A stretch of 64,000 bases of DNA, from the NCBI RefSeq assembly GCF_004563925.1, contig NZ_SPNJ01000003.1, positions 248,001 to 312,000 on the forward strand. Reading direction: 5' to 3'. The notes beneath the pieces were generated by a model, which had not been told where the DNA came from, searched no databases, and saw nothing but the letters and a program-made list of their open reading frames with translations. Position numbers and translations under genes: made by a program. Each line of letters begins with the position of its first letter. The stretch's first letter is position 1. Origin of the DNA: Herbaspirillum sp. 3R11. GTDB lineage: Bacteria > Pseudomonadota > Gammaproteobacteria > Burkholderiales > Burkholderiaceae_D. Below, in pieces: positions 10,189-19,297 of the stretch.

Positions 10189-10887
10189 TTAACCGGCGTC
10201 CCGCAAGGCCGCGCCAAAACGCTGCACGCGCGGCAGATAGTGACGTTGCGGATCAAGCGAAAACATCACGCGGCTCACGCGGCCGGTCAGCAAGGCGCGC
10301 GGCACGAAACCGATATAACGCGAATCCTTGCTGTCGTCACGGTTGTCGCCCAGCACCAGGTATTCCCCTGCCGGCACGGTCATCGGGCCGAAGCTGCGCA
10401 AGGCCATGCGCTCGGGCAGCAGCATCACGCCGTGCGCCATGGCCGGCAGGCTTTCCGTGACGATCATCTGGCGTCCTTCATAATCGGGCATGCGGTGCGA
10501 GGCCGGTGCGGCCGCTGCAGCATCATAGGACATCGGCGCACCGTTGATGACCAGTTGCTCGTCGCGCATTTCAATGATGTCGCCGGGCAGTCCGATCAGG
10601 CGCTTGACCAGGCGGGTGCCGTCTTGCGGCGAACTGAAGGTAACGATGTCGCCGCGCTGCGGATCGGCGATGCGGCCGACCACGATATCGGTGAACGGCA
10701 GCTTGACGTCATAGGCCAGGCGATTCGAAATGATGCGGTCGCCGATCAGCAGCGTCGGGTACATCGACGCCGACGGCACGCCATACCAGTCCGCCACGGC
10801 GCTGCGGATCAGCAGCATGCCGAGCAGAAAGCACAGGAAGCCCTTGTTGGCGGAAATCAGTTTCTTGATCGCTTGCATGTCGCTCAT
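10189..10887 (-). CDS. lepB: Signal peptidase I (short, single-anchor form)
   Basis: Type I leader peptidase, which removes signal peptides at the outer face of the inner membrane. The 232-residue product has one N-terminal membrane segment (GFLCFLLGMLLI). The catalytic Ser is in VPSASMYPTLLIGD and the Lys in RLVKRLIGLPGD. The box E signature GDNRDDSKDSRYIG is also present. It is shorter than E. coli LepB (324 residues) and lacks the first membrane helix and much of domain II. It is away from lepA, so a standard lepB probably exists elsewhere. The ATG at 10887 is favoured over the longer frame to 10926, because a rho-independent terminator sits at 10894-10917 inside that extension. A further ATG at 10878, with GGA about nine bases upstream, is also possible. 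Confidence 0.88.
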   Translation of the reverse strand: MSDMQAIKKLISANKGFLCFLLGMLLIRSAVADWYGVPSASMYPTLLIGDRIISNRLAYDVKLPFTDIVVGRIADPQRGDIVTFSSPQDGTRLVKRLIGLPGDIIEMRDEQLVINGAPMSYDAAAAAPASHRMPDYEGRQMIVTESLPAMAHGVMLLPERMALRSFGPMTVPAGEYLVLGDNRDDSKDSRYIGFVPRALLTGRVSRVMFSLDPQRHYLPRVQRFGAALRDAG

Positions 10888-10893
10888 TCCATG

Positions 10894-10917
10894 AAAAACG
10901 CCCCGACTGGCGGGGCG
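10894..10917 (-). terminator. Rho-independent terminator after the lipoprotein gene
   Basis: On the minus strand a 7-bp GC stem (CGCCCCG / CGGGGCG, 5-nt loop) is followed directly by five T. It ends transcription coming from the 11004-11549 gene and lies just before the signal peptidase start codon. Confidence 0.75.
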
Positions 10918-11003
10918 CGTTGTCAACCTTGAACTGCTTGCTGCAGGTCGGCGCGCGGCGAATCGATACCTGCAATCCGATTCGCTCCAGCCGCCCAGTC
11001 TAC

Positions 11004-11549
11004 TTACTTTTTGCTCGAGCTGCTGTCGTCGCGATCGCGATTGCTACGGCTGCTGCGGCTGCTGCGGTCGCTGTCGCCTCCGCCGCCGTCCTTGCTCTTG
11101 CTATCCTTGCTCTTGCTGTCTTTAGTATCCTTGCTGTCCTTGCCATCTTTCTCGGCCTTCTCGCGCTCACGGCGCTCGCGGCGTGCGGTGCGGTCGTCCT
11201 TGGGCGCTTCCTTGGCCGTGTCGGCTTCGGTTTTCTCAGGCATCGGCGGCGGCACGATGGTCTGGATGTTCTTGGCCGCCATGTATTCGTGCATGTCCTT
11301 CCAGCCGGCAAAAATACCCGCCTTCAGCTTGTCGGGATTGCGCTGGTAGCAATCTTCCAGGCTCTGGCCTGCCTGACGGCAGCCGGCGCCCAGCGCGATG
11401 CCTTCGGCCTTGGCTTCTTCGGGCGTCTGCTTGGGTTTGGTGAAGCTGGCGACATAGTCGCAGCCGCCGAGCGTCAGGCTCAGGGCCAGCATGGCAATCA
11501 GCTTGACGCCGTGGCTACGCAAAATCGGTGTTGAAGAAGGTGACGACAT
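11004..11549 (-). CDS. Predicted lipoprotein with a charged low-complexity C-terminal tail
   Basis: Not recognised as a named family. The 181-residue product has a signal peptide ending in a lipobox (LTLGGC, Cys near residue 30), so it should be lipidated. A short globular part (about residues 35-100) with three further Cys (C30 aside, in GAGCRQAG and LEDCYQRN) and the motif GWKDMHEYMAAKNIQ follows. The final 80 residues are almost only K, D, S, R, E and G: repeated KDSK units and then an Arg/Ser-rich end, which is expected to be disordered. The ATG at 11549 has a GAGGG ribosome site five bases upstream. It is flanked by terminators on both sides, so it looks monocistronic. Function is unknown; a surface or periplasmic binding role is only a guess. 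Confidence 0.75.
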   Translation of the reverse strand: MSSPSSTPILRSHGVKLIAMLALSLTLGGCDYVASFTKPKQTPEEAKAEGIALGAGCRQAGQSLEDCYQRNPDKLKAGIFAGWKDMHEYMAAKNIQTIVPPPMPEKTEADTAKEAPKDDRTARRERREREKAEKDGKDSKDTKDSKSKDSKSKDGGGGDSDRSSRSSRSNRDRDDSSSSKK

Positions 11550-11584
11550 TACAGCCCTCGATTAATTATTGTTAAATCGTCAAT

Positions 11585-11622
11585 AAAAAAGGCTATCGCA
11601 AAACGGATTTGCAACAGCCTTT
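11585..11622 (-). terminator. Rho-independent terminator of the tkt-GNAT-gap operon
   Basis: On the minus strand AAAGGCTGTTGCAAA pairs with TTTGCGATAGCCTTT around a short loop, and a run of T follows. It lies about 120 bp after the gap stop codon. Confidence 0.8.
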
Positions 11623-11744
11623 CCAGAACACATCGTCTGGTTATTGATCCGCCCAAGATATTTTCTTAGACATCGCCTGACAAGCATGCGAAGAAAAGAA
11701 GCCAAATTAGGCCGGATCAATCAAAAATGACGGTTTGAGACCGA

Positions 11745-12758
11745 TTATTTTGCCGAAACCAGTGCGACTGTGGTGTCCAGCATGCGGTTCGAGAAGCCCC
11801 ACTCGTTGTCATACCACGACGAAACCTTGACCAGACGACCGGAAACCTTGGTCAGTGTCGAGTCGAAGTTCGACGATGCCGGGTTGTGGTTGAAGTCGAC
11901 CGACACCAGCGGTTCGGTGTTGTAAGTCAGGATGCCCTTGAGCGGACCGGCTTCGGAAGCGGCCTTCATGATGGCGTTGACTTCGTCCACAGTCGTGTCG
12001 CGCGCGGCGATGAACGACAGGTCGACGATCGAGACGTTGATGGTCGGCACGCGGATCGCGTAGCCGTCCAGCTTGCCGTTCAGTTCAGGCAGCACCAGGC
12101 CGACTGCGGAAGCGGCGCCGGTCTTGGCCGGGATCATCGACTGGGTAGCCGAACGTGCGCGGCGCAGGTCTTCGTGATAGACGTCGGTCAGGACCTGGTC
12201 GTTGGTGTAGGCGTGGACGGTGGTCATCAGGCCGTTGACCAGGCCGATCTTCTCGTGCAGCGGCTGGACCAGCGGCGCCAGGCAGTTGGTGGTGCACGAT
12301 GCGTTGGAGATCACGGTGTCGGTGGCCTTCAGCACGCCGTCATTGACGCCGAACACGACAGTCGCGTCGACATCCTTGCCGCCTGGTGCGGAGATGATGA
12401 CTTTCTTGGCGCCGCCCTTCAGGTGGGCGCTGGCCTTTTCCTTGGTGGTGAAGAAGCCGGTGCATTCCAGCACGACGTCAACCTTCAGTTCGCCCCATGG
12501 CAGTTCTGCCGGATTGCGTTGCGCCAGCACCTTGATGCGGTCGCCGTTGACGACGATGGAATCGCCGTCGACAGTCACAGTGCCCGGGAACTTGCCGTGG
12601 GTGGTGTCGTATTGGGTCAGGTGGGCATTGGTCTTCGGATCGCCGAGGTCGTTGATCGCCACGATCTGGATGTCGTGTTTCTTGCCGCCTTCGTAATGAG
12701 CGCGGAGGATGTTGCGGCCGATGCGGCCATAGCCATTGATTGCGACGCGGATAGTCAT
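11745..12758 (-). CDS. gap: Glyceraldehyde-3-phosphate dehydrogenase, type I
   Basis: NAD-dependent GAPDH of glycolysis and gluconeogenesis, converting glyceraldehyde-3-phosphate plus phosphate to 1,3-bisphosphoglycerate. It is 337 residues long, normal for the family. The Rossmann motif [10 protein letters not shown] is at the N-terminus. The active-site motif [13 protein letters not shown] puts the catalytic Cys at residue 155, and the later [12 protein letters not shown] is also present. The start is clear: AAGGAG lies six bases before the ATG. It is the last gene of a minus-strand operon with transketolase and an acetyltransferase, so a Calvin/pentose-phosphate/glycolysis enzyme pair is kept together. 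A strong terminator lies downstream. Confidence 0.97.
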   Translation of the reverse strand: MTIRVAINGYGRIGRNILRAHYEGGKKHDIQIVAINDLGDPKTNAHLTQYDTTHGKFPGTVTVDGDSIVVNGDRIKVLAQRNPAELPWGELKVDVVLECTGFFTTKEKASAHLKGGAKKVIISAPGGKDVDATVVFGVNDGVLKATDTVISNASCTTNCLAPLVQPLHEKIGLVNGLMTTVHAYTNDQVLTDVYHEDLRRARSATQSMIPAKTGAASAVGLVLPELNGKLDGYAIRVPTINVSIVDLSFIAARDTTVDEVNAIMKAASEAGPLKGILTYNTEPLVSVDFNHNPASSNFDSTLTKVSGRLVKVSSWYDNEWGFSNRMLDTTVALVSAK

Positions 12759-12767
12759 GTTTTCTCC

Positions 12768-13358
12768 TTAAGAAACAGTAGTAATTCTGCCGATGGATTG
12801 GATGTCGCGCCAGCCATAGGCGACTTCGATCAAATCCAGTTCATCCCACTTGAAGGTCTGCTGGGCCAGCAATTGCGCATCGAGGTGCGCGTAAAAGTCG
12901 CGCGCCTTGCTGTTTTTCGCCAGCACCCAGACCAGCATGTTGGGCGCACCTGCAGCGGCCAGTGTTGCCGCCACTTCGCTCAGCAGGCGGCGGCCGATGC
13001 CGGCGCGCTGAGCGGAGGGTAAAACGTACAAAGCCGTCAGTTCGGCATCGAAATCGAGCTTGCGTTCCGCCAGCGTGATGCCGGCGGCGAAACCGACCAG
13101 TTCACCTTCAACTTCCGCCACGAAGGTGCAGGCCGCATCGGATCCGGCGCTCAGCACGCGCGTCCACATGTGCGTGCTGTCGTCCACCTTCATGCCGTCC
13201 AGATAGCTATCCGGAATCATGCCGCGATAGGCGGCACGCCAGCTGTCGATGCGTACCTGAGCGATCAGGGCGGCATCATCGACCGTCGCGCGCCGGACCG
13301 TTACCGGACCGACGACGTTGGTGATGTCCTGCCCCTGAACCTTGCCGCTCAGACTCAT
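12768..13358 (-). CDS. GNAT-family N-acetyltransferase
   Basis: A 196-residue GNAT fold protein. The acetyl-CoA binding segment reads [18 protein letters not shown] (about residues 111-128), which fits the Q/R-x-x-G-x-G/A pattern. The N-terminal [18 protein letters not shown] is the usual first strand and helix. The substrate is unknown. Its start overlaps the tkt stop by four bases (ATGA), and its stop is nine bases before the gap start. It is therefore translationally linked to both central-carbon enzymes, perhaps as a protein or metabolite acetyltransferase in that context, which is inference only. Confidence 0.85.
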   Translation of the reverse strand: MSLSGKVQGQDITNVVGPVTVRRATVDDAALIAQVRIDSWRAAYRGMIPDSYLDGMKVDDSTHMWTRVLSAGSDAACTFVAEVEGELVGFAAGITLAERKLDFDAELTALYVLPSAQRAGIGRRLLSEVAATLAAAGAPNMLVWVLAKNSKARDFYAHLDAQLLAQQTFKWDELDLIEVAYGWRDIQSIGRITTVS

Positions 13359-15349
13359 GCCAGGACAGCCTTGGCCTTGGCGACGACGTTCTCGACGGTG
13401 AAGCCGAAATGCTTGAACAGCACGCCGGCCGGAGCCGATTCGCCGAAGGTGTCGATACCGACCACGGCGCCTTCCAGGCCGACATATTTATGCCAAGTCG
13501 ACGTCACGCCGGCTTCGATCGCGACGCGCGGCACGCCGCGCTGCAGCACGCTGGCCTTGTAGGCTGCATCCTGGCGATCGAACACGTCGGTGCTCGGCAT
13601 CGACACGATGCGCGCCGGGATGCCCTGCACCGCCAGTTCGTCGGCCGCCTTGACCGCCAGTTCGATTTCCGAACCAGTGGCGATCAGGATGACCTTGGCG
13701 TCCTTGGCTTCTCTGAGGATGTAGCCGCCGCGCTTGATGTCGGCGACTTGCTGAGGCGTACGCTCCTGGAACGGCAGGTTCTGACGCGAGAAGATCAAGG
13801 TGCTCGGACCGTCGTTGCGCTTGACCGACTGCTCCCATGCCACGGCCGATTCGACCGTGTCGCATGGACGCCAGTTGTCCAGATTCGGGATCAGGCGCAG
13901 GCTGGAAACGTGCTCGACCGATTGATGGGTCGGGCCGTCTTCGCCCAGGCCGATGGAATCATGCGTGAACACGAACAGCGCGCGCAGCTTCATCAGCGCG
14001 GCCATGCGCAAGGCATTGCGGCTGTAATCGGAGAAGGTCAGGAAGGTCGCGCCGAACGGGATGTAGCCGCCATGCAGGGCGATGCCGTTCATGATCGCGC
14101 TCATGCCGAATTCGCGCACGCCATAGTTGATGTGGTTGCCGGCGACATCGGCGCGCACGGCCACCGATTCTTTCCAGTTGGTCAGGTTGGAGCCGGTCAG
14201 GTCGGCCGAACCGCCGAGGAATTCAGGCAGCACTTGCGCGTAAGCCTGGATCGCGTTCTGGCTGGCCTTGCGGGTGGCGATGGTTTCTTTCTTGTCGATG
14301 GTGCTGGCGATGTAAGCCTGCACCGCTGCGTCGAAACCGGCCGGCAGCTCGCCCTTCAGGCGGCGCACCAGTTCGGCGGCTTCGGTCGGGTACTTGGCCT
14401 GGTAAGCCTGGTACAGCTTGTTCCAGTCGGCTTCCAATTGCTGGCCTTGGACCTTGCCATCCCACGCGGAATAGATGTCGGCAGGGATTTCAAATGGCGC
14501 CGAAGTCCAGCCCAGCGCTTCGCGCACTGCCGCGACTTCCTTGTCGCCCAGCGCCGCGCCGTGGACCTTGTCGGTGCCGGCCAGGTTCGGCGAACCCTTG
14601 CCGATCACGGTCTTGCAGCAGATCAGGGTCGGCTTGTCGGCCAGCTTGGCTTGATGGATGGCGGAATTGACCGCTTCGACGTTGTGACCGTCGACAGCAG
14701 GGATGACGTTCCAGCCGTAGGCTTCGAAGCGCTTCGGGGTGTCGTCCTTGAACCAGCCTTCGACCTTGCCGTCAATGGAGATGCCGTTGTCGTCGTACAG
14801 CACGATCAGCTTCGACAGGCGCAGCGTACCGGCCAGCGAGCAGGCTTCGTGCGAGATGCCTTCCATCAGGCAGCCGTCGCCGACGAAAGCGTAAGTGTAG
14901 TGATCAACCACCGCCAGATCCGGCTTGTTGAATTCTGCAGCCAGCAGCTTTTCAGCCAGCGCCATGCCGACGGCGTTGGTGATGCCCTGACCCAGCGGAC
15001 CGGTGGTGGTCTCCACGCCTGGGGTGACGTGGACTTCCGGATGGCCGGCGGTCTTGGAATGCAGTTGGCGGAAATTCTTGATCTCGTCCATCGACAGGTC
15101 GTAACCGGTCAGGTGCAGCAAGGCGTATTGCAGCATCGAGCCGTGGCCGTTGGACAGCACGAAGCGGTCGCGGTTGGCCCATTGCGGATTGGTCGGGTTG
15201 TGGCGATAGTGCTTGGCCCACAATGCGACTGCGATTTCCGCCATCCCCATCGGCGCGCCTGGGTGTCCTGAGTTTGCTTTTTGTACTGCGTCCATTGCCA
15301 GCGCGCGGATCGCGTTGGCCATCTTGTCGGTAGGGAGTGTGGAAGTCAT
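13355..15349 (-). CDS. tkt: Transketolase
   Basis: Thiamine-diphosphate enzyme that moves two-carbon units between sugars in the pentose-phosphate pathway. It is 664 residues, the usual length. N-terminal [14 protein letters not shown] supplies the conserved His. The ThDP/metal motif runs from GDGCLMEG to the Asn of DDNGIS. The pyrimidine-domain motif [10 protein letters not shown] and the C-terminal transketolase domain are intact. The first gene of the tkt-GNAT-gap unit; it overlaps the next gene by four bases. No strong ribosome site is visible before the ATG at 15349. It is divergent from rsmE across about 300 bp. Confidence 0.97.
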   Translation of the reverse strand: MTSTLPTDKMANAIRALAMDAVQKANSGHPGAPMGMAEIAVALWAKHYRHNPTNPQWANRDRFVLSNGHGSMLQYALLHLTGYDLSMDEIKNFRQLHSKTAGHPEVHVTPGVETTTGPLGQGITNAVGMALAEKLLAAEFNKPDLAVVDHYTYAFVGDGCLMEGISHEACSLAGTLRLSKLIVLYDDNGISIDGKVEGWFKDDTPKRFEAYGWNVIPAVDGHNVEAVNSAIHQAKLADKPTLICCKTVIGKGSPNLAGTDKVHGAALGDKEVAAVREALGWTSAPFEIPADIYSAWDGKVQGQQLEADWNKLYQAYQAKYPTEAAELVRRLKGELPAGFDAAVQAYIASTIDKKETIATRKASQNAIQAYAQVLPEFLGGSADLTGSNLTNWKESVAVRADVAGNHINYGVREFGMSAIMNGIALHGGYIPFGATFLTFSDYSRNALRMAALMKLRALFVFTHDSIGLGEDGPTHQSVEHVSSLRLIPNLDNWRPCDTVESAVAWEQSVKRNDGPSTLIFSRQNLPFQERTPQQVADIKRGGYILREAKDAKVILIATGSEIELAVKAADELAVQGIPARIVSMPSTDVFDRQDAAYKASVLQRGVPRVAIEAGVTSTWHKYVGLEGAVVGIDTFGESAPAGVLFKHFGFTVENVVAKAKAVLA

Positions 15350-15651
15350 GTCGATGTCAAAGAGTTGCGGATTGCGGTCGAACTACGTCGTTACGAACAA
15401 TTCGGACTACTTACGTTAATAACGCGCGCATGTCGGATGCCTTGCCGGTCGGCCCGGATGAACTCCCGGAACGAGCCAGACTGAGCCAACTATTTTACCA
15501 GAGACCTGCCCGAAGAATTAAAATCGCCCCATGCGGACGGCACATTCCGGCATGTCAAAAAACAATTTTTTACGCGTTTTTGCCGTCGCCGCGAGTTAAA
15601 TCGCTTCAAATCCTTGCCAATTGTCATTTTTCTAATCGGATCGTCTATCAC
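15350..15651. other. Divergent intergenic region between tkt and rsmE
   Basis: About 300 bp without a supported gene. On the minus strand a TAAAAT hexamer at about 15492-15497 could serve as a -10 element for tkt, but no clear -35 is seen. The long plus-strand open frame through here into rsmE has no start signals and poor composition, so I treat it as noncoding. Confidence 0.5.
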
Positions 15652-16377
15652 ATGCCCCGCTTTTACTGCCCCGACTCCCTGGCCATCGGCATGACGCTGG
15701 CCCTGCCCGACCAGGTCGCGCACCATGTCCAAGTGATCCGGATGCAACTGGGCAATCCGATCACGCTGTTCAACGGCCAGGGCGGCGAATATACGGCGGT
15801 CATCACGCAGATGGAAAAGAAGCGCGTGCACGCCGAGGTCAAGACCTTTTCGCCGCGCGAGGCCGAGCTGTCCTACGCCGTCACGCTGGCGCAGGCGCTG
15901 CCGGAAGCATCCAAAATGGACTGGATCATCGAAAAGGCCATGGAGCTGGGCGTGGCCGCGATCCAGCCGCTGGCGGCGCAACGCTGCGTGGTGCGGCTCA
16001 ACAGCGAGCGTGCCGAGAAGAAGCAGAGCCACTGGCAAGGCATCATCCAGGCCGCGGCCGAACAAAGCGGCCGCAACCGCCTGGCGCATCTGGCCCCGCT
16101 GACCGAATTCACCAGCTGGATCGGCCAGAGCGACCTGCACAAGCGCATCCTGCTGTCGCCACGTGGGGAGCAATCGCTATCCGACTGGGCTCGTCATCAT
16201 CCGGCGCAGGCGCTGAGTCTGGTAATCGGCCCGGAAGGCGGCTTTACCGAAGCCGAAGAAAACCTCGCCTGCGACCAGGGCGCGCTGATGCTGTCAATGG
16301 GCCCGCGCGTGCTGCGCACCGAAACCGCCGGCCTGAGCGCGCTGGCGGCGATCAATGCGATCTGGGGCGAGATGTAG
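15652..16377 (+). CDS. rsmE: 16S rRNA (uracil(1498)-N(3))-methyltransferase
   Basis: RsmE methylates U1498 of 16S rRNA in the 30S subunit. The 241-residue protein starts at MPRFYCPDS. It has the N-terminal PUA-like part (HHVQVIRMQLGNPITLFNGQGGEY) and the C-terminal SPOUT knot with LVIGPEGGFTEAEE and LGPRVLRTETA-type (here MGPRVLRTETAGLSAL) motifs that bind SAM. The ATG at 15652 is chosen because protein similarity begins there; the open frame extends about 105 codons upstream without family features. It stands alone on this strand. Confidence 0.94.
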   Translation: MPRFYCPDSLAIGMTLALPDQVAHHVQVIRMQLGNPITLFNGQGGEYTAVITQMEKKRVHAEVKTFSPREAELSYAVTLAQALPEASKMDWIIEKAMELGVAAIQPLAAQRCVVRLNSERAEKKQSHWQGIIQAAAEQSGRNRLAHLAPLTEFTSWIGQSDLHKRILLSPRGEQSLSDWARHHPAQALSLVIGPEGGFTEAEENLACDQGALMLSMGPRVLRTETAGLSALAAINAIWGEM

Positions 16378-16589
16378 GCAGCCTCCCGGCAAGGCCGCTT
16401 CAGAGAAGTCAGCAGAAACATGAAGAAGCAGGAAAAGCAGTAAACATAGGCATAGAGAGACAAAAGAAGAGATATCTCCACATCCTTCGACAACGCAGTC
16501 AGCGTGCCATCCGTTGCCTCTCCACCCGTTCCGGCAATTCTTTTCCTCCCCTGCCGGATCGTTCCTTCACTTCCTTTCAGGAGAATCTC

Positions 16590-17054
16590 ATGGGCTTACT
16601 CGACAGCGTACTTGGCGCACTCAATAACAATGCAAACGGCAATGCAACCGGCAGCGATCCCAAAGCGGCGTTGATCCAGGCTGTGCTGAGCATGCTTGCC
16701 AACAATCAGTCCGGCGGCTCGGGCGCGCTGGGTGGGCTTGGCGGATTGGGCGGCTTGCTCGGCACCCTGCAAAACGCCGGCCTCGGCCAGATTGTCGACT
16801 CCTGGATCGGCACCGGCCAGAACCAGCCGGTCTCGGGCGATCAGCTGGCGCAAGCGCTAGGCGATGATCAGTTGAGCAGCCTGGCGCAAACGGCAGGCAT
16901 TCCGCAAAGCGATATCGCCGGCCACCTGGCCCAGATTCTTCCCGGCCTGGTTGATCATCTGACGCCAAACGGCCAGGTGCCCGCATCCGGGGGCGATCTC
17001 GGCTCGGAAATCGGCAACCTGCTTGGCGGCTTTCTCGGCGGCAAGTCGGCCTGA
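16590..17054 (+). CDS. YidB-like DUF937 protein
   Basis: A 154-residue DUF937/YidB-type protein. It starts MGLLDSVLGALNN and has the family's glycine-rich middle (repeated GGLGG) followed by the conserved second half, GQNQPVSGDQLAQAL then SDIAGHLAQILPGLVDHLTPNG. No signal peptide is present. The biological role of the family is not established. A strong ribosome site (AGGAGAA) precedes the ATG by seven bases. The downstream gap carries the NtrC-like site and sigma-54 promoter of the next cluster, so this gene is probably a separate unit. Confidence 0.85.
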   Translation: MGLLDSVLGALNNNANGNATGSDPKAALIQAVLSMLANNQSGGSGALGGLGGLGGLLGTLQNAGLGQIVDSWIGTGQNQPVSGDQLAQALGDDQLSSLAQTAGIPQSDIAGHLAQILPGLVDHLTPNGQVPASGGDLGSEIGNLLGGFLGGKSA

Positions 17055-17140
17055 ATCTCGAGCCTGAATCTGGAAATTGTCAAAGGGGCAGTCGCCACGC
17101 CCCACCGCCTTACTAATCATTAGCTGCCTGCATCACCGCC

Positions 17141-17159
17141 TGCACCAAAATCTGGTGCA
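17141..17159 (+). promoter_or_regulatory. NtrC-type enhancer site (perfect palindrome)
   Basis: TGCACCA-N5-TGGTGCA: both 7-bp arms match the established NtrC consensus exactly. It lies about 185 bp upstream of the -24/-12 promoter at 17342-17357, a normal enhancer distance. A much weaker half-like copy (GGCACCA at 17160-17166) follows. This points to induction of the atzF-biuH cluster under nitrogen limitation. Confidence 0.8.
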
Positions 17160-17341
17160 GGCACCAGTTTGGCGTTGCTGAACGCGCCAATCGAACGCAC
17201 TCCCCCGCGTTTCCGATCAAGTCCGTCCTCTTTCCTCCATCAATCTCCCCTCATTGTGGCGCTGGCTGCGATGCCGCCAAACAAGCTGCGGCAAGCGGTT
17301 TCGGCGCCTCCCGTCGTTCTCAGACCGGCCCCAAGATCCGC

Positions 17342-17357
17342 TGGCACGCTATCTGCT
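17342..17357 (+). promoter_or_regulatory. Sigma-54 (RpoN) -24/-12 promoter of the nitrogen cluster
   Basis: TGGCACG followed by five bases and then CTGCT, giving GG (17343-17344) and GC (17355-17356) exactly ten bases apart, as RpoN requires. Only one base of the TTGC box differs from consensus. The expected transcript start is near 17368, just ahead of the atzF start codon. No gene lies in the 17055-17383 interval. Confidence 0.8.
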
Positions 17358-17383
17358 TAATATTTTTCATCTTGTATTCAAGA

Positions 17384-19252
17384 ATGAATATATCTATGTC
17401 AGCAACTACTTTGCCCCAATACGCCTCCTCCGCCTCCTCGAATTCCTCCGCCCCGCAGAGGACCATCGCCGATTTACTGGCCTCCTATCGCACCGGCAGC
17501 CTCAAGCCGAGCAAGCTGATCGGCGACCTGTTGACGCAGATCGAGCAGTCCGACCGCACCGAGGTCTGGATCCATCGCGTGTCCGCCAAGACGCTCAAGC
17601 AACAGGCAGCCGCACTCGACCTGATGCTGCAGATCAAGGGCGAAGCGGTGTTCGACACGCTGCCGCTGTTCGGCATCCCGTTTGCGGTGAAAGACAATAT
17701 CGACGTCGCCGAACTGCCGACCACCGCCGCCTGTCCTGAATTCAGCCATGTGCCGCAAGTCAGCGCCACGGTCGTCGCGCGCTTGCAGAAAGCCGGCGCC
17801 CTGCTGATCGGCAAGACCAATCTCGACCAGTTCGCCACCGGCCTGGTGGGCGTGCGTTCGCCCTACGGCGCGGTGCGCAACGCACTGCAACCCGAATATG
17901 TATCGGGCGGCTCCAGCTCCGGCTCCGCCGTCGCGGTCGCGCTGGGACAAGTCCTGTTCTCGCTGGGCACCGACACCGCCGGCTCGGGACGCGTACCGGC
18001 CGCCTTCAACAACCTGGTCGGCCTCAAGCCGACGCGCGGCCTCCTCAGCAGCAGCGGCATGTTGCCGGCCTGCCGCACGCTCGATTGCATCTCCATCTTT
18101 GCGCACGACGTCGCCGATGCCTGGCGCGTGCTGCAAAGCGCGGCCGGTTTCGATGCATCCGACGCCTACTCGCGCATGCCGGCCATGCTCGGCGTCAAGC
18201 GTCGCGGCTATCGCATCGCCGTACCGGCCAAGCCGGAATTCTATGGCGACGAGCAGGCCCGTATGGCGTTCGAACAAGCGCTGGAAAAAGTCACATCCAT
18301 GCCTGGCGTGAGCATCACACGCATTCCTTTCGACGCCTTCACGGACGCTGCGCAACTGCTCTACCAGGGCCCGTGGGTTGCGGAACGACGCGCCGCGTTG
18401 GGAGATTTCTTCAACACCAATAACGCAGCGATCCATCCGGTGGTCAGGGAGATCACCGCACAAGCCGACAAGTTCGACGCGGTCGACGCCTTCAACGGCC
18501 AATACCGCCTGGCCGAATTGCGCCGCGAAGCTGAGAGCCTGCTGCAAAACACCGACCTGCTGCTGGTGCCCACCACCACCACCATGCCGACCATCGCCGA
18601 GGTGGAGGCCGATCCGATCGTGCGCAATTCGCAGCTCGGCTACTACACCAACTTCGTCAACCTGATGGACATGGCGGCGCTGGCGATTCCCGCCGTGTGG
18701 CGCAAGGACGGCCTGCCCGCCGGGATCACGCTGATCGGCCCAGCCGGGTCCGACCATCTGCTGGCGGAAGCCGGCGCGCAATTCCAACAATTGCTGGGCG
18801 GTGCCGCGCAAGCCGACGCCGTGGCCGCTGCGCCGCTGCCCTTCAACGAAACGACCGTCAAGGTCGGCGTGGTCGGCGCGCACCTGAGCGGCCAGCCGCT
18901 GAACTGGCAATTGCTGGAAGCAGGCGCCCGCCTGCATGCCAGCACCACCACCAGCAAACACTACCGCCTCTACGCGCTCGCCAACACCACACCGGCCAAA
19001 CCGGGCCTTGTCCGCATCAATAGTGCAAATGGAGATGACGGCGCCGCCATCATCACCGAAGTCTGGGAAATGCCGCTGCGCAATTTCGGCAGCTTCGTCG
19101 CCGCGATTCCGGCGCCGCTCGGTATCGGCACGATGGAGCTGGCCGACGGCAGCAGCGTCAAGGGCTTCATCTGCGAACCGGCGGCGCTGGACAACGCGCG
19201 CGACATCACCGGTTACGGCGGCTGGACTGCGTATCTCGCTGCAAAAATCTGA
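17384..19252 (+). CDS. atzF: Allophanate hydrolase
   Basis: Amidase-signature enzyme that hydrolyses allophanate to ammonia and CO2, the last step of biuret and cyanuric acid breakdown. The amidase domain has the Ser-cisSer-Lys triad: Lys in FAVKDNID (near residue 103), cis-Ser in SGGSSSGSA (near 178) and the nucleophile in GTDTAGSGR (near 201). After about residue 480 a separate C-terminal domain (GVVGAHLSGQPLNW to DITGYGGW) is present. That domain is the hallmark of allophanate hydrolases and is thought to help decarboxylation. About 622 residues, normal. No urea carboxylase gene is adjacent, so the allophanate should come from biuret rather than urea. The start is uncertain: ATG codons at 17384 and 17396 are both possible. 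First gene after the sigma-54 promoter. Confidence 0.93.
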   Translation: MNISMSATTLPQYASSASSNSSAPQRTIADLLASYRTGSLKPSKLIGDLLTQIEQSDRTEVWIHRVSAKTLKQQAAALDLMLQIKGEAVFDTLPLFGIPFAVKDNIDVAELPTTAACPEFSHVPQVSATVVARLQKAGALLIGKTNLDQFATGLVGVRSPYGAVRNALQPEYVSGGSSSGSAVAVALGQVLFSLGTDTAGSGRVPAAFNNLVGLKPTRGLLSSSGMLPACRTLDCISIFAHDVADAWRVLQSAAGFDASDAYSRMPAMLGVKRRGYRIAVPAKPEFYGDEQARMAFEQALEKVTSMPGVSITRIPFDAFTDAAQLLYQGPWVAERRAALGDFFNTNNAAIHPVVREITAQADKFDAVDAFNGQYRLAELRREAESLLQNTDLLLVPTTTTMPTIAEVEADPIVRNSQLGYYTNFVNLMDMAALAIPAVWRKDGLPAGITLIGPAGSDHLLAEAGAQFQQLLGGAAQADAVAAAPLPFNETTVKVGVVGAHLSGQPLNWQLLEAGARLHASTTTSKHYRLYALANTTPAKPGLVRINSANGDDGAAIITEVWEMPLRNFGSFVAAIPAPLGIGTMELADGSSVKGFICEPAALDNARDITGYGGWTAYLAAKI

Positions 19253-19297
19253 ACAACCTTCCGACCTTACTTTCCGCCTTCACCTCACGGAGCCAGC

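Noticed and set aside
15337-15651. N-terminal extension of rsmE
   Set aside because: The open frame is continuous but has no start signal and no family similarity before MPRFYCPDS at 15652.
17160-17178. Second NtrC site next to the perfect one
   Set aside because: Only the left half (GGCACCA) fits; the right half does not pair at the required spacing.
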